Source of the DNA: Labedaea rhizosphaerae
GTDB taxonomy: Bacteria > Actinomycetota > Actinomycetes > Mycobacteriales > Pseudonocardiaceae
Direction of reading: 5' to 3'
Assembly (NCBI RefSeq): GCF_004362825.1
Contig: NZ_SNXZ01000008.1
Coordinates: forward strand, 1 to 64,000
DNA length: 64,000 nt
Shown here: positions 30,857 to 38,429 of the stretch, one piece after another
Layout: every line of letters starts with the position of its first letter
Numbering within the stretch: the stretch's first letter is position 1
Notes under the pieces: generated by a model
The model's database searches: none
Told to the model about the DNA's origin: nothing
Seen by the model: the letters and a program-made list of their open reading frames with translations, nothing else
Position numbers and translations under genes: made by a program

Positions 30857-30917
30857 CTAGTGATGACAGTGACTGACATCGACACTAGCACGTGATGTCA
30901 GCCGCTGCCATCACTAG
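30857..30917. promoter_or_regulatory. Nested inverted repeats between SDR and TetR genes
   Basis: Outer arms CTAGTGATGACAG (30857-30869) and CTGCCATCACTAG (30905-30917) are inverted copies with one mismatch. Inner arms TGACATC (30874-30880) and GATGTCA (30894-30900) are a perfect inverted repeat. Both lie in the 85-bp divergent promoter region, as expected for an operator through which the TetR protein controls itself and the SDR gene. Confidence 0.55.
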
Positions 30918-30926
30918 ACTGGGCCC

Positions 30927-31484
30927 ATGGCTCGCTGGGAACCGGACGCGCAGGGGCGGATGATCCGCGCCGCCCTCGAGCTCTTCGACGAGCGTGGCTT
31001 CGACCAGACCACCGCGGGCGACATCGCCGAGAAGGCCGGCGTCACCGAGCGCACGTTCTTCCGCCACTTCGCCGACAAGCGCGAGGTCCTCTTCGACGGC
31101 GCCCACACGATGGAGCACACCGTCCACGACGTGACGGTGGCGGCCCCGGCGGAGCTCTCGCCGTTGGACGCGGCCCTCGCCGGCATCACCGCCGCCGGGG
31201 AGTTGCTGGCCGACCGTCACGAGTTCTCGATGCGCCGCTCCCGCATCGTCGCGGCGAACCCCAGCCTGCAGGAACGGGAACTGCTGAAGCTGGCGGCCAT
31301 GACGGAGTCGACGACCAAGGCCCTGCACGAACGCGGCGTCACCGAACCGGTGGCGAGCCTGGCCGCGCACAGCGCCGTGACGGTCTTCCACGTCGCCTTC
31401 GCGCGCTGGGTCGCCGAAGAGGAGCCGCCCGCGTTCGCCGACTGCGTCGCGGAGGCGGCCGCCGCACTGCGCGCCTTGCAGTAG
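30927..31484 (+). CDS. TetR-family transcriptional regulator
   Basis: A 185-aa regulator. The N-terminal helix-turn-helix is clear: RMIRAALELFDERGFDQTTAGDIAEKAGVTERTFFRHFADKREVLF (residues 10-55). The remainder is the helical ligand-binding domain, with an internal DRHEFSMRRSRIVAANPSLQERE segment common in actinobacterial TetR proteins. It diverges from the SDR gene, the likely target, over a region with matching inverted repeats. The inducer is unknown. Confidence 0.92.
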   Translation: MARWEPDAQGRMIRAALELFDERGFDQTTAGDIAEKAGVTERTFFRHFADKREVLFDGAHTMEHTVHDVTVAAPAELSPLDAALAGITAAGELLADRHEFSMRRSRIVAANPSLQERELLKLAAMTESTTKALHERGVTEPVASLAAHSAVTVFHVAFARWVAEEEPPAFADCVAEAAAALRALQ

Positions 31485-31495
31485 TTTCTTGGTGC

Positions 31496-32239
31496 ATGTC
31501 CGATGTGGAGATCACCACGCTCGCCGCGCGACCGGCGCTTGCTGAACAATTTAGTCGCCTCGACGGCATCTGGCCGGAATTCGTGACCCATGACCGGGTG
31601 GGCGACACGTTGTTCGGCATGGTGTCCGCGGAGTTCCCCGAACAGACAGTGGTCGCCACCGCGGGCGAGGACCTCGTGGCGGTCGGGCGCAGCGTGCCGT
31701 TCGTGTTCCCCGACGAGCACCGCACGGAACTACCCGACGGCGGCTGGGATGCAGTGCTCATGTGGGCGTTCGCCGACCGCAGGCGCGGACGGACGCCGAC
31801 GGTGAGCAGTGCGCTGGAGATCCTCATCCACCCGTCGCACGCGGGCACCGGCTTGTCCCACCTGATGTTGCGCGCGATGCGGGACGCGGTCGCCGCGCTC
31901 GGCCATGCCACGCTGTACGCGCCGGTGCGGCCCAACGGCAAGACCGACCTCGCCGAGCCGATGAGCGAGTACGCCTACCGCACCCGCGAAGACGGCCTGC
32001 CGGTTGATCCGTGGCTGCGCGTGCACGTGCGCGCAGGCGGCACGATCGAGCGGATCGCGCCGGCGTCGATGGTGGTCGCGGGCTCGCTGCGCCAGTGGCG
32101 CGAGTGGACCGGGCTGCCCTTCGACACCGACGGCGAAGTCGCGGTGCCGAAGGCTTTGGTGCCCGTACTGGTTTCCCAGGCGCACGACCGCGCGGTCTAC
32201 GTGGAGCCCAACGTGTGGGTCCGCCACGACCTCGCCTGA
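31496..32239 (+). CDS. GNAT-like acetyltransferase
   Basis: A 247-aa protein. The middle part has the acetyl-CoA binding arrangement of GNAT folds: ALEILIHPSHAGTGLSHLMLRAMRDAVAALGHATLYAPVRP, where the classical Q/RxxGxG/A is seen as HAGTGLS. It is longer than a minimal GNAT and related to actinobacterial N-acetyltransferases annotated only by fold. Substrate unknown. It starts 11 bp after the TetR stop and may be co-transcribed with it. A strong hairpin follows. Confidence 0.75.
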   Translation: MSDVEITTLAARPALAEQFSRLDGIWPEFVTHDRVGDTLFGMVSAEFPEQTVVATAGEDLVAVGRSVPFVFPDEHRTELPDGGWDAVLMWAFADRRRGRTPTVSSALEILIHPSHAGTGLSHLMLRAMRDAVAALGHATLYAPVRPNGKTDLAEPMSEYAYRTREDGLPVDPWLRVHVRAGGTIERIAPASMVVAGSLRQWREWTGLPFDTDGEVAVPKALVPVLVSQAHDRAVYVEPNVWVRHDLA

Positions 32240-32252
32240 CTTCGGCAAAGCA

Positions 32253-32292
32253 CGGCAAAGCCGCCGCACCAACGGGTACGGCGGCTTTGCCG
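32253..32292. terminator. Perfect 14-bp hairpin, bidirectional terminator
   Basis: CGGCAAAGCCGCCG (32253-32266) pairs perfectly with CGGCGGCTTTGCCG (32279-32292) around a 12-nt loop, 13 bp after the GNAT gene. No T-tract; typical of actinobacterial terminators. Between it and the MFS stop (32293-32404) there is only a further small palindrome, ATCGCCTT-C-AAGGCGAT at 32361-32377, which could end the leftward MFS transcript. Confidence 0.7.
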
Positions 32293-32404
32293 GAGAACAG
32301 GATCAGTTGGTGGGGTGGTAGCTGACGGTGTTGCATGGTCGCGCTCCGCGCTCCGGCATGATCGCCTTCAAGGCGATGCCGAACCCGGCCGCGGGGTGGT
32401 CGGC

Positions 32405-33763
32405 TCAGTCGCGGGTCGGGGCGTCCGGGTTCGGCACCGCCGCGATCATGGCGCGCTCGAACACGCCGGGTTCGCCGGTGGCGTCGGCCTCGACCTCGGC
32501 CACCTCGAGCGCGTCCAGGTCGGGCTCCCCATCATGGGCTTCCTCGTCGGCGGCCAGTTGCTCGTCAGCCTTGGCGAGCAGCTTGTGGCCCGTGGCCAGC
32601 ACGGCGATCGCCAGCAGTTCCGCGCCCGCGCCGAGGTAGAACGGCACGTGCACGTTGAGGTGCTCGGCGAGCAGGCCCGCCGCGTACGGGGCGAGGCCGC
32701 CGCCGATGAACCGGACGAAGCCGTACGCCGCCGAGGCCACCGGCCGGTCGACCGGTGCCACCAGCATGACCGCCTGCGTGGTCAGCGTGTTGTTGATGCC
32801 GATCAGCGCGCCCGCCAGGATCACCGCCACCACCAGGACCGCGACCGTGCTGGTGAACGTGGCGATCACGGCGAGGATCACCGCGAACAGGAACAGGTTG
32901 GCGTACAACGTCGGCGCCGTGCCGAACCGGGCCTGCAGGCGCGGCGCGAAGAACACCGAGAAGAGCGCGACCAGCACGCCCCAGCCGAAGAACACCGCGC
33001 CCAGCTGGTAGATCGACAGGTGCATCGGGAAGGGCACGTACCCGAGCATCGTGAAGAAACCCCAGTTGTAGAGCAGCGCCGTGATGCCCATAGTCAGCAA
33101 ACCGCGGTGGCGCAACGCCTTCAGCGGCGCTGACAGCGGTGCGGGCTTCGGTGGCTTCGGGGTCTTGGACACGAACAGCACGGTCGCGACGAGCGCGATC
33201 GCCATCAGCACCGAGACGCCGACGAACGGGCCGCGCCAGCTGATGTTGCCCAGCACCGCACCCAGGATCGGGCCGCACGCGATGCCCACGCCCAGCGCGG
33301 TCTCGTAGAGGACGATCGCCCCGGCGAACCCGCCGGACGCCGAGCCGACGATGACGGCGAGCGAGGTCGCGATGAACAAGGCGTTGCCCAGGCCCCAGCC
33401 CGCGCGGAAACCGACGATGCCGGCCACCGAGTCCGAGGCGCCCGCGAGCCCGGCGAACACGACGATCAGCACCAGCCCGGCGATCAGGGTGTTCTTCGCG
33501 CCGATGCGGCTGGACACCCAGCCCGTCACCAGCATGGCCACGGCCGTCACCACCAGGTAGCTGGTGAACAGCAGCGTGACCTGGCTGGGCGAGGCGTTCA
33601 GCTGGGTGGACAGCGCGGGCAGGATCGGGTCGACGAGACCGATGCCCATGAAGGAGATGACGCACGCGAACGCGACAGCCCACACCGCCTTGGGTTGCCG
33701 GAACGGGCTCGCGGCCGGCGGGTGGTGGTGAGCGTGATGATCTGCGGGTGCGGTCTCGGCCAT
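32405..33763 (-). CDS. MFS drug-efflux-type transporter
   Basis: A 452-aa major facilitator with a His-rich cytoplasmic N-terminus (DHHAHHHPPA), about 12 hydrophobic segments starting at AVWAVAFACVISFMGIGLVDPILPAL, the A-motif-like loop GWVSSRIGAKNT between TM2 and TM3, and an acidic cytoplasmic tail of about 60 residues. DPILPAL in TM1 and the TM5 motif region (ALGVGIACGPILGAVLG) are those of drug:proton antiporters. The upstream 100 bp have two strong palindromes but no adjacent regulator gene. Confidence 0.92.
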   Translation of the reverse strand: MAETAPADHHAHHHPPAASPFRQPKAVWAVAFACVISFMGIGLVDPILPALSTQLNASPSQVTLLFTSYLVVTAVAMLVTGWVSSRIGAKNTLIAGLVLIVVFAGLAGASDSVAGIVGFRAGWGLGNALFIATSLAVIVGSASGGFAGAIVLYETALGVGIACGPILGAVLGNISWRGPFVGVSVLMAIALVATVLFVSKTPKPPKPAPLSAPLKALRHRGLLTMGITALLYNWGFFTMLGYVPFPMHLSIYQLGAVFFGWGVLVALFSVFFAPRLQARFGTAPTLYANLFLFAVILAVIATFTSTVAVLVVAVILAGALIGINNTLTTQAVMLVAPVDRPVASAAYGFVRFIGGGLAPYAAGLLAEHLNVHVPFYLGAGAELLAIAVLATGHKLLAKADEQLAADEEAHDGEPDLDALEVAEVEADATGEPGVFERAMIAAVPNPDAPTRD

Positions 33764-33779
33764 GCGTGCTCCTGGTGCT

Positions 33780-33826
33780 CACCTAACAGGTGATCGGTAA
33801 GTTACCTAACGAATGTTAGGCAACTT
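33780..33826. promoter_or_regulatory. Two palindromic operators upstream of the MFS gene
   Basis: AAGTTACCTAAC (33799-33810) and GTTAGGCAACTT (33815-33826) are inverted arms around GAAT, with one mismatch in 12. CACCTAACAGGTG (33780-33792) is a second palindrome, with the shared core CCTAAC/AGGT. Both sit 15-65 bp upstream of the MFS start codon, the position expected for binding of a MarR- or TetR-type repressor. No such gene is adjacent. Confidence 0.55.
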
Positions 33827-33866
33827 GGCCGCGCGGCACCAGCGTGCACGTCGCAGATGTGACGAG

Positions 33867-34997
33867 TCAGACGCCGTCCGGTCGCAGCCGCACCGGCAGC
33901 GCGGTGAGGTGGCTTCCTTGGGTGCCACCGAAATCCCGCTGGCGCAGCTGCTCGAACGGGACGGCGAGCCGGGCGGCCGGGAAGTCGTGGGTGAGCACGT
34001 CGGCGACCGCGCGCAGCAGCAGCTGGGCCAGCTGGGCGCCCACGCAGAAGTGCGGTCCCGCGCCGAACACCAGGTCCGGGCCCTCGGGTCGGTCCGGGTC
34101 GAGCGTGATGCCCGCCAGGTCGACCAGCACCGGTGAGTGGGCGGCGAGGGTCTGCCCGGCCAGCTCGACCTCCTCGGTGGTGAACCGCCACAACGTGTAC
34201 GGCGCGGGCGGGTGCAGGCGCAGGTTCTGCTGCACGTAGGCGTCCAGCGCGCGGCGGTCGGGCAGGTCGGGGCGCTCGTGCAGCAGGTGGGCGACGAGGA
34301 ACCCGAGCGAGGAGTCCATCGTGATCTGACCGGCGAAGACGATCAGGAACACGCAGTAGCGCAGATCGTTCTCGCTGGTGCCGTCCGGCAGCCGGTCGCG
34401 CAACGCGGTCGCCAGGTTGTCGCCGCGCTCGGTCAGCGCGACGGTCGCCAACTCCATGAACGTGCCGAACGCGGGACCGGCGTCCGCGGTGAACATGGCG
34501 CGGCAGGCGGCGCTCGCGCGCTCGCCGTAGTCGCGGACGCCGAGCAGGTCGCAGATCGCGGTGACCGGGAAACGGGTGGCGAAATCGACGGCGAGATCGA
34601 CTTCTCCGTCGGCCACCTCGGTGAGCAGTTCCCGGGCGATCGCGGTCATCCGGTCGTAGTGCTCGCCCATGCCACGCGCGGAGAACAGCGGCGCGTGCGC
34701 GCGGCGCAGCCCGGCGTGGACCGGGCCGTCGGCCGTGGTCATCGACGTCTGCTCGGCGGCGGTGGGTTCGAGCCCGATCCGCGACCACGCCTCGGGTGCC
34801 AGCGCCGGATCCTTGGCCAACCGGGGGTCGGTGAGCACCTGGCGAGCCAGCGCGTCCTCGGTGACGAGCCAGGCGGACCCGCCCGCCGGGGCGTCGATCC
34901 GGACCAGCGGCCCGGCCGCCCGCAGCGCCGCGTGCGCCGGCCTGGCCTCGGTGACACCGCGCTCTGTGACCGCGAACGGATCCGGTAACGGGCTCAT
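33867..34997 (-). CDS. Cytochrome P450 lacking the ExxR glutamate
   Basis: A 376-aa P450, short but complete. The heme loop FGAGPHFCVGAQLA carries the thiolate Cys318; the I-helix has AGQIT at 222-226 (oxygen-activation Thr present). At the K-helix, where almost all P450s have ExxR, this protein has Gln257-Asn-Leu-Arg260 (QQNLRLHPP), so the Glu is missing while the Arg remains. Substrate and redox partners are unknown; no ferredoxin gene is adjacent. ATG 34997 fits the family start (MSPLPDPFAVT); the ribosome site is weak. Confidence 0.9.
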   Translation of the reverse strand: MSPLPDPFAVTERGVTEARPAHAALRAAGPLVRIDAPAGGSAWLVTEDALARQVLTDPRLAKDPALAPEAWSRIGLEPTAAEQTSMTTADGPVHAGLRRAHAPLFSARGMGEHYDRMTAIARELLTEVADGEVDLAVDFATRFPVTAICDLLGVRDYGERASAACRAMFTADAGPAFGTFMELATVALTERGDNLATALRDRLPDGTSENDLRYCVFLIVFAGQITMDSSLGFLVAHLLHERPDLPDRRALDAYVQQNLRLHPPAPYTLWRFTTEEVELAGQTLAAHSPVLVDLAGITLDPDRPEGPDLVFGAGPHFCVGAQLAQLLLRAVADVLTHDFPAARLAVPFEQLRQRDFGGTQGSHLTALPVRLRPDGV

Positions 34998-35008
34998 GGC
35001 GGGTGAGC

Positions 35009-35644
35009 TTAGTGATCTTCGAGCGGCCCGGTCGACCGCGCGAGGTGGGTGACCACGGGGTCGGCCGGGGGCAGTTCGCGGAACCCGAGCCGGTCGTAGA
35101 ACGCCCGCGCCGCGGTGTTCGCGGTGACCATGGTCAGGTGCACGCCCGCGACCCCGCGAGCGGCGAGCGTGCCGAGGAACCCGGCCATCAGCGCCCGGCC
35201 CAGCCCGCGCCGCTGGTGGCCCGGCAGCAGGTCGATGTGCAGGTGTGCGGGGTGCGCGGCGAAGGCCGGGTGCAGCATGTGCTCGGGCCGGTGCAGCAAC
35301 GCCAGCAGGCCGTCGGTCTCGGTCACCGGCGGGTCGGGCGGGGCGGGGAAGCGGTCGGCCACGGTCGGCAGGTACTCGGCGCGCAAGCGCCGGACGAACG
35401 CCTCGGTGTCGGCCGTGCCGACGACGTAACCGACGGCCTGCGCACCGTCGTCCGCCACGAAGGCCAGTTCCGGCTCGAGGTCGAGGTAGGGCGCCAGGAA
35501 GATCGTCGGCAGCAGGTCGTCGTCCGGGTGGCGGCCGCGGGCGTCGCCGCCGAGGTACCCCGTGCGCACGCACACGTCGAACAGCGCGGCGCGATCGGTC
35601 TTGCGGTCGGGCCGGATCACGGGCTGGGACTCGCTCACGACCAT
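35009..35644 (-). CDS. GNAT family N-acetyltransferase
   Basis: A 211-aa GNAT. The start resembles many family members (VIRPDRKTDRAALFDVC), the acetyl-CoA loop is LLPGHQRRGLGRALMAGFLGTL (motif QRRGLG), and VTANTAARAFYDRLGFREL is the C-terminal motif B. It resembles O-GlcNAcase-type GNAT proteins of actinomycetes (inference). It ends 11 bp before the P450 start, so the two form a leftward pair, and it diverges from the disrupted MFS gene. GTG six bases downstream is an alternative start. Confidence 0.87.
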   Translation of the reverse strand: MVVSESQPVIRPDRKTDRAALFDVCVRTGYLGGDARGRHPDDDLLPTIFLAPYLDLEPELAFVADDGAQAVGYVVGTADTEAFVRRLRAEYLPTVADRFPAPPDPPVTETDGLLALLHRPEHMLHPAFAAHPAHLHIDLLPGHQRRGLGRALMAGFLGTLAARGVAGVHLTMVTANTAARAFYDRLGFRELPPADPVVTHLARSTGPLEDH

Positions 35645-35722
35645 GTGTACAACACCACACCCCGGACCTCGGCCACGGGGTTCAGGATGGGGGCGTTGCC
35701 GGAAAATGGGGGAAGCCAAGCC

Positions 35723-35925
35723 ATGTGTGCCGCCTGCGGAGTGCCGGGTCACGTCCCCGCTGCCGTCCCCGATGTCGTCGTGGAGTCGCCCGCCGCGCCG
35801 GCGGCCACCGCCGATCCGCCGCGCAAGTTCGCCGCCCTGCGCAACAAGGACTGCCGCCCGTACCTGTTCGGCGCGGCCCTGGCCATGATGGCCGACAACA
35901 TCGAGCACGTCATCACCTACTGGAT
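35723..35925 (+). pseudogene. 5' part of an MFS transporter gene cut by the integrated element
   Basis: The frame starts at ATG 35723 and encodes a Pro/Ala-rich leader and FAALRNKDCRPYLFGAALAM, running into TM1 (MMADNIEHVITYW). After the codon for Trp the frame enters the element and stops at TAA 35930-35932. The continuation, LWQTFHSPALTGFQVISHWV, is found at 48291. Joining both parts at the shared GAT gives ...ITYW-M-LWQTF... in frame, as expected for a DUF894/enterobactin-exporter-like MFS protein. The gene is thus split by 12.4 kb and cannot give a full protein. Confidence 0.9.
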
Positions 35926-35950
35926 CCGGTAAGCTCCACTAGCGCATACC
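35923..35950. other. attL: left attachment junction
   Basis: The host MFS codons end in TACTGGAT and the element begins CCGGTAAGCTCC. GAT at 35923-35925 is shared with the right junction and marks the crossover. The element-side arm, 35928-35950, ends in CGCATACC and is an imperfect inverted copy of the arm at the other end. The integrase start is 15 bp further, the usual place of attP for serine integrases. Confidence 0.82.
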
Positions 35951-35964
35951 GGGAGGCTTGGCCC

Positions 35965-37335
35965 ATGCCGGAACTGAACCCCGCCGTCGTCTACTACCGG
36001 AAGTCCATCGGCGATGATCACGACGTCGAGAAGTACGTCGTCACAACGTACGCCGAGCGACATGGCTTCGACATCAAGCTTGAGTATGTGGACGATGATA
36101 TCTCGGGACAGAAGAAGGATCGCCCCGATTTCACCAAGCTTATGAATGCGATCATGAGCGACGAACTACGTGGGTTCACCGTGTTGGTCCGAGACCAGGA
36201 ACGTCTATCGCGTGGCTCGTTGGCCGATCTGGAAGAGTGGCACCTCCAAACCGATGCAGGTGGCGTCAAAACGATCTCGTGCGAAGATGGCCGCGAAATC
36301 AAAGACGATGAGATCACCGGTATCCGAGCCGTCATCGCACGCGGTGCCGCCAAGCGGACAGGCGCGCTGCTCAAGAATCGCAAGAGGGCAGATGCCGCAG
36401 CCGGAAAGCCGCCCACCTCTGGCCGATACCGGCCGTACGGATACACCAAGAACTGGGAATCGATCATTGAAGAGGAGGCAGACATCCTGCGAGAAGCGGC
36501 CCGCCGCCTACTTGCAGGCGAGACGCTGCACGCCATCGCAAAGGACTTCACAGGGCGCCGCGTCATGATGCACACCGGTAACTCACTGACGTTGGCCGCA
36601 TTGTCGAGGATGCTACGGAAGCCGGAAAGGGCAGGCCTGCGCGTCCTCGGCGACATCACCGCCAAGGGAACCTGGCCCGCCATATTCCCAGAAGACACGT
36701 TCAACAAGATTCAGAGGCTTCTAGACAAGAACGACGCTTGGTACCCAACGAACGACGGTCGCCGAGCGGCGCGCAAGCACCTGCTGACCACCATTCTCTA
36801 CTGCCAGTGCGGTCAGAAGATGGTAGTGGGTTCACAACTTAAGAAGCTCCGCAAACGGACCTACCGCTACTACACCTACAGGTGCGCCGGGCGCGCTCAC
36901 GGCGGATGCGGCAAGGTAGTAACAAGCATGGACGCGGTAAACGACTACGTTCTCGGCAAGGCATACCTCGCACTAAAAGAGTACGTTCCGCAGGTCACAG
37001 AAGCGCCAGCCTCAGACAAGACGGAAGAACTAATTGCGCAATGCGAGGCAAAGATTCTTGAGACGCGCCAGGCGTACAACGACAACCTGGTTCCTCTTGC
37101 GGACTGGATAGCAGTAAGCAACGCGCAGCGTGAGAAGATCAAGGAACTCCGCAAGGTACAAGCGTCGAAGGACGCTCCTCTGCCGCTCAGCGACGCGGAC
37201 GCTCTACTGGCCGATGAGACACCGATCGCCAAAAAGACTGCCACCATCAGGCGACTATGGCCAGTAATCGAGGTCCTTCCAGCAAAACGCAAAGGCGCCG
37301 TCTTCCATCCCGATCGCTTGAAGTTTCCCGAGTAG
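35965..37335 (+). CDS. int: Large serine integrase
   Basis: A 456-aa large serine recombinase. The N-terminal resolvase domain has the nucleophile Ser14 in VVYYRKS, then VDDDISGQKKDRPDF, and VLVRDQERLSRG with the conserved Arg residues. A recombinase domain follows (GRYRPYGY...EADILREAARRLLAGETLHAIA), then a zinc-ribbon (CQCGQKMV ... CAGRAHGGCGKVV) and a coiled coil (TEELIAQCEAKILETRQAYNDN). It directs recombination between attP and attB in the MFS gene. ATG 35965; the open frame upstream is in the disrupted MFS region. It is at the short end of the family. Confidence 0.95.
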   Translation: MPELNPAVVYYRKSIGDDHDVEKYVVTTYAERHGFDIKLEYVDDDISGQKKDRPDFTKLMNAIMSDELRGFTVLVRDQERLSRGSLADLEEWHLQTDAGGVKTISCEDGREIKDDEITGIRAVIARGAAKRTGALLKNRKRADAAAGKPPTSGRYRPYGYTKNWESIIEEEADILREAARRLLAGETLHAIAKDFTGRRVMMHTGNSLTLAALSRMLRKPERAGLRVLGDITAKGTWPAIFPEDTFNKIQRLLDKNDAWYPTNDGRRAARKHLLTTILYCQCGQKMVVGSQLKKLRKRTYRYYTYRCAGRAHGGCGKVVTSMDAVNDYVLGKAYLALKEYVPQVTEAPASDKTEELIAQCEAKILETRQAYNDNLVPLADWIAVSNAQREKIKELRKVQASKDAPLPLSDADALLADETPIAKKTATIRRLWPVIEVLPAKRKGAVFHPDRLKFPE

Positions 37336-37350
37336 GTACCCTTCCTAAAA

Positions 37351-37397
37351 AGATGCAGCAACCCACGCGCTGCCATTTCGCATGGGTTGCTGCATCT
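37351..37397. terminator. Perfect 15-bp hairpin between convergent genes
   Basis: AGATGCAGCAACCCA (37351-37365) pairs perfectly with TGGGTTGCTGCATCT (37383-37397) around a 17-nt loop. It lies just after int and covers the stop codon of the opposite gene. A run CTAAAA on the left gives a TTTTAG tract for leftward transcripts. It is most likely a bidirectional terminator. Confidence 0.8.
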
Positions 37398-38160
37398 AGT
37401 TCTGCCTGCGCAGTTCACCAGGAATATTCCTGGCCCAGCTAACGTTGTTGGCGTCGGTGAACGAAACAACGATCCTCGCATGGTCAACAATATGCCAGTA
37501 GTCAAGGTCGGGGGTTAGATCAGCAATCTGATTAGCCACTGATCCGTGCGTCGTGGTCGCTCTACCCTCCCGTACCTTCTCAACTGCGCGCATGAGACGC
37601 AGATGGAAAGCGAACTTCTCCAGCTCGAAGCTTACTGCGTTGTCGGTCGGACCAAAGATTGGCTTGCGATAACTGTACCAGCCAATATTGCGCTCTCCAT
37701 CGACCGGCGACGAGAAAAACTGGACGTTGATTTGGACGTCATACACGGGTAGCGATCCACGATTGGATACCTTTATCGAGTACCACCCGGCGTCGATTCC
37801 ATCGGTGGTTCTCGGGAAGAATTGGCGCATCTCGTTAAACTCCATTCGATCAGAGTCCGTCGTAAGATTCTTATCGACCCACACACCAACTTTCGACGCC
37901 AACTCTTGTTCTTCTCTTTTCCGAATTCTTGCGGTTTCGCCGTCCGACCTTCTCCAGCCTTCTACGGCGATCCAGATGGCAGTAATAGCCGCTGCAATTG
38001 ACCCGAGGCCGCCGACCCATTGCCCCCACGCGGACCACCAATCGGCGTCTTTTCCCAACGCTATGCCGAGGGCAACTAGGAGAAGTGCGCCCGTCGCGAG
38101 CAAGAACGATACAAACATACTGTGGTGACCGCTACGCATGTCTCGATTATCGCAATACAT
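37396..38160 (-). CDS. Two-TM membrane protein of the element (unknown)
   Basis: A 254-aa protein. Two hydrophobic segments lie near the N-terminus, about 14-35 (SMFVSFLLATGALLLVALGI) and 47-67 (WVGGLGSIAAAITAIWIAVEG), followed by a basic, charged helix and a soluble domain of about 180 residues (WYSIKVSNRGSLPVYDVQINV beta-rich part). Short helical-hairpin membrane proteins of this layout are common in mobile elements; no function is known to me. Low GC and Arg/Lys codon use differ from the host. Downstream in-frame ATGs (codons 8 and 15) are alternative starts. Confidence 0.75.
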   Translation of the reverse strand: MYCDNRDMRSGHHSMFVSFLLATGALLLVALGIALGKDADWWSAWGQWVGGLGSIAAAITAIWIAVEGWRRSDGETARIRKREEQELASKVGVWVDKNLTTDSDRMEFNEMRQFFPRTTDGIDAGWYSIKVSNRGSLPVYDVQINVQFFSSPVDGERNIGWYSYRKPIFGPTDNAVSFELEKFAFHLRLMRAVEKVREGRATTTHGSVANQIADLTPDLDYWHIVDHARIVVSFTDANNVSWARNIPGELRRQN

Positions 38161-38258
38161 TCCAGTTTCGGCTAGGTCTAGGAGGCCCGCCGTCCCGGTG
38201 GATCAGGTCCATGCCGCTGAGGGTCTCCGGTAATGGCTCCCCGGAGACCCCTCAACAA

Positions 38259-38429
38259 TCAACGCAGGATGGTTCTGATGTCGCGGGCTTGCTGTTCGGT
38301 GAACCGCTCCTTAGCGAGCGCCCTACGCATGTGGTCCTCCCACTGCCAGCCCGGCCAGGTCTTCCGGCGCTCTTGGCTCTCGCTTGGTGGCTGCGGCATG
38401 TCATCGGAGCAATGTGGATCAGCCGTCAT
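38259..38429 (-). CDS. 56-aa protein coupled to the FtsK-like translocase
   Basis: A short gene, ATG 38429 to a stop at 38259, product MTADPHCSDDMPQPPSESQE followed by a basic, Trp-rich half (WPGWQWEDHMRRALAKERFTEQQARDIRTILR) that looks like an amphipathic helix. Its start overlaps the translocase stop by 11 nt (GATGACGGCTGA), implying translational coupling. Function unknown; perhaps a small accessory transfer protein. The 98 bp between it and the two-TM gene hold nothing clear. Confidence 0.6.
   Translation of the reverse strand: MTADPHCSDDMPQPPSESQERRKTWPGWQWEDHMRRALAKERFTEQQARDIRTILR

Noticed and set aside
35245-35964. Integrase fused to a long Arg-rich upstream extension
   Set aside because: The upstream part lies antisense to the GNAT gene and across the attachment site; ATG 35965 starts the catalytic domain correctly.
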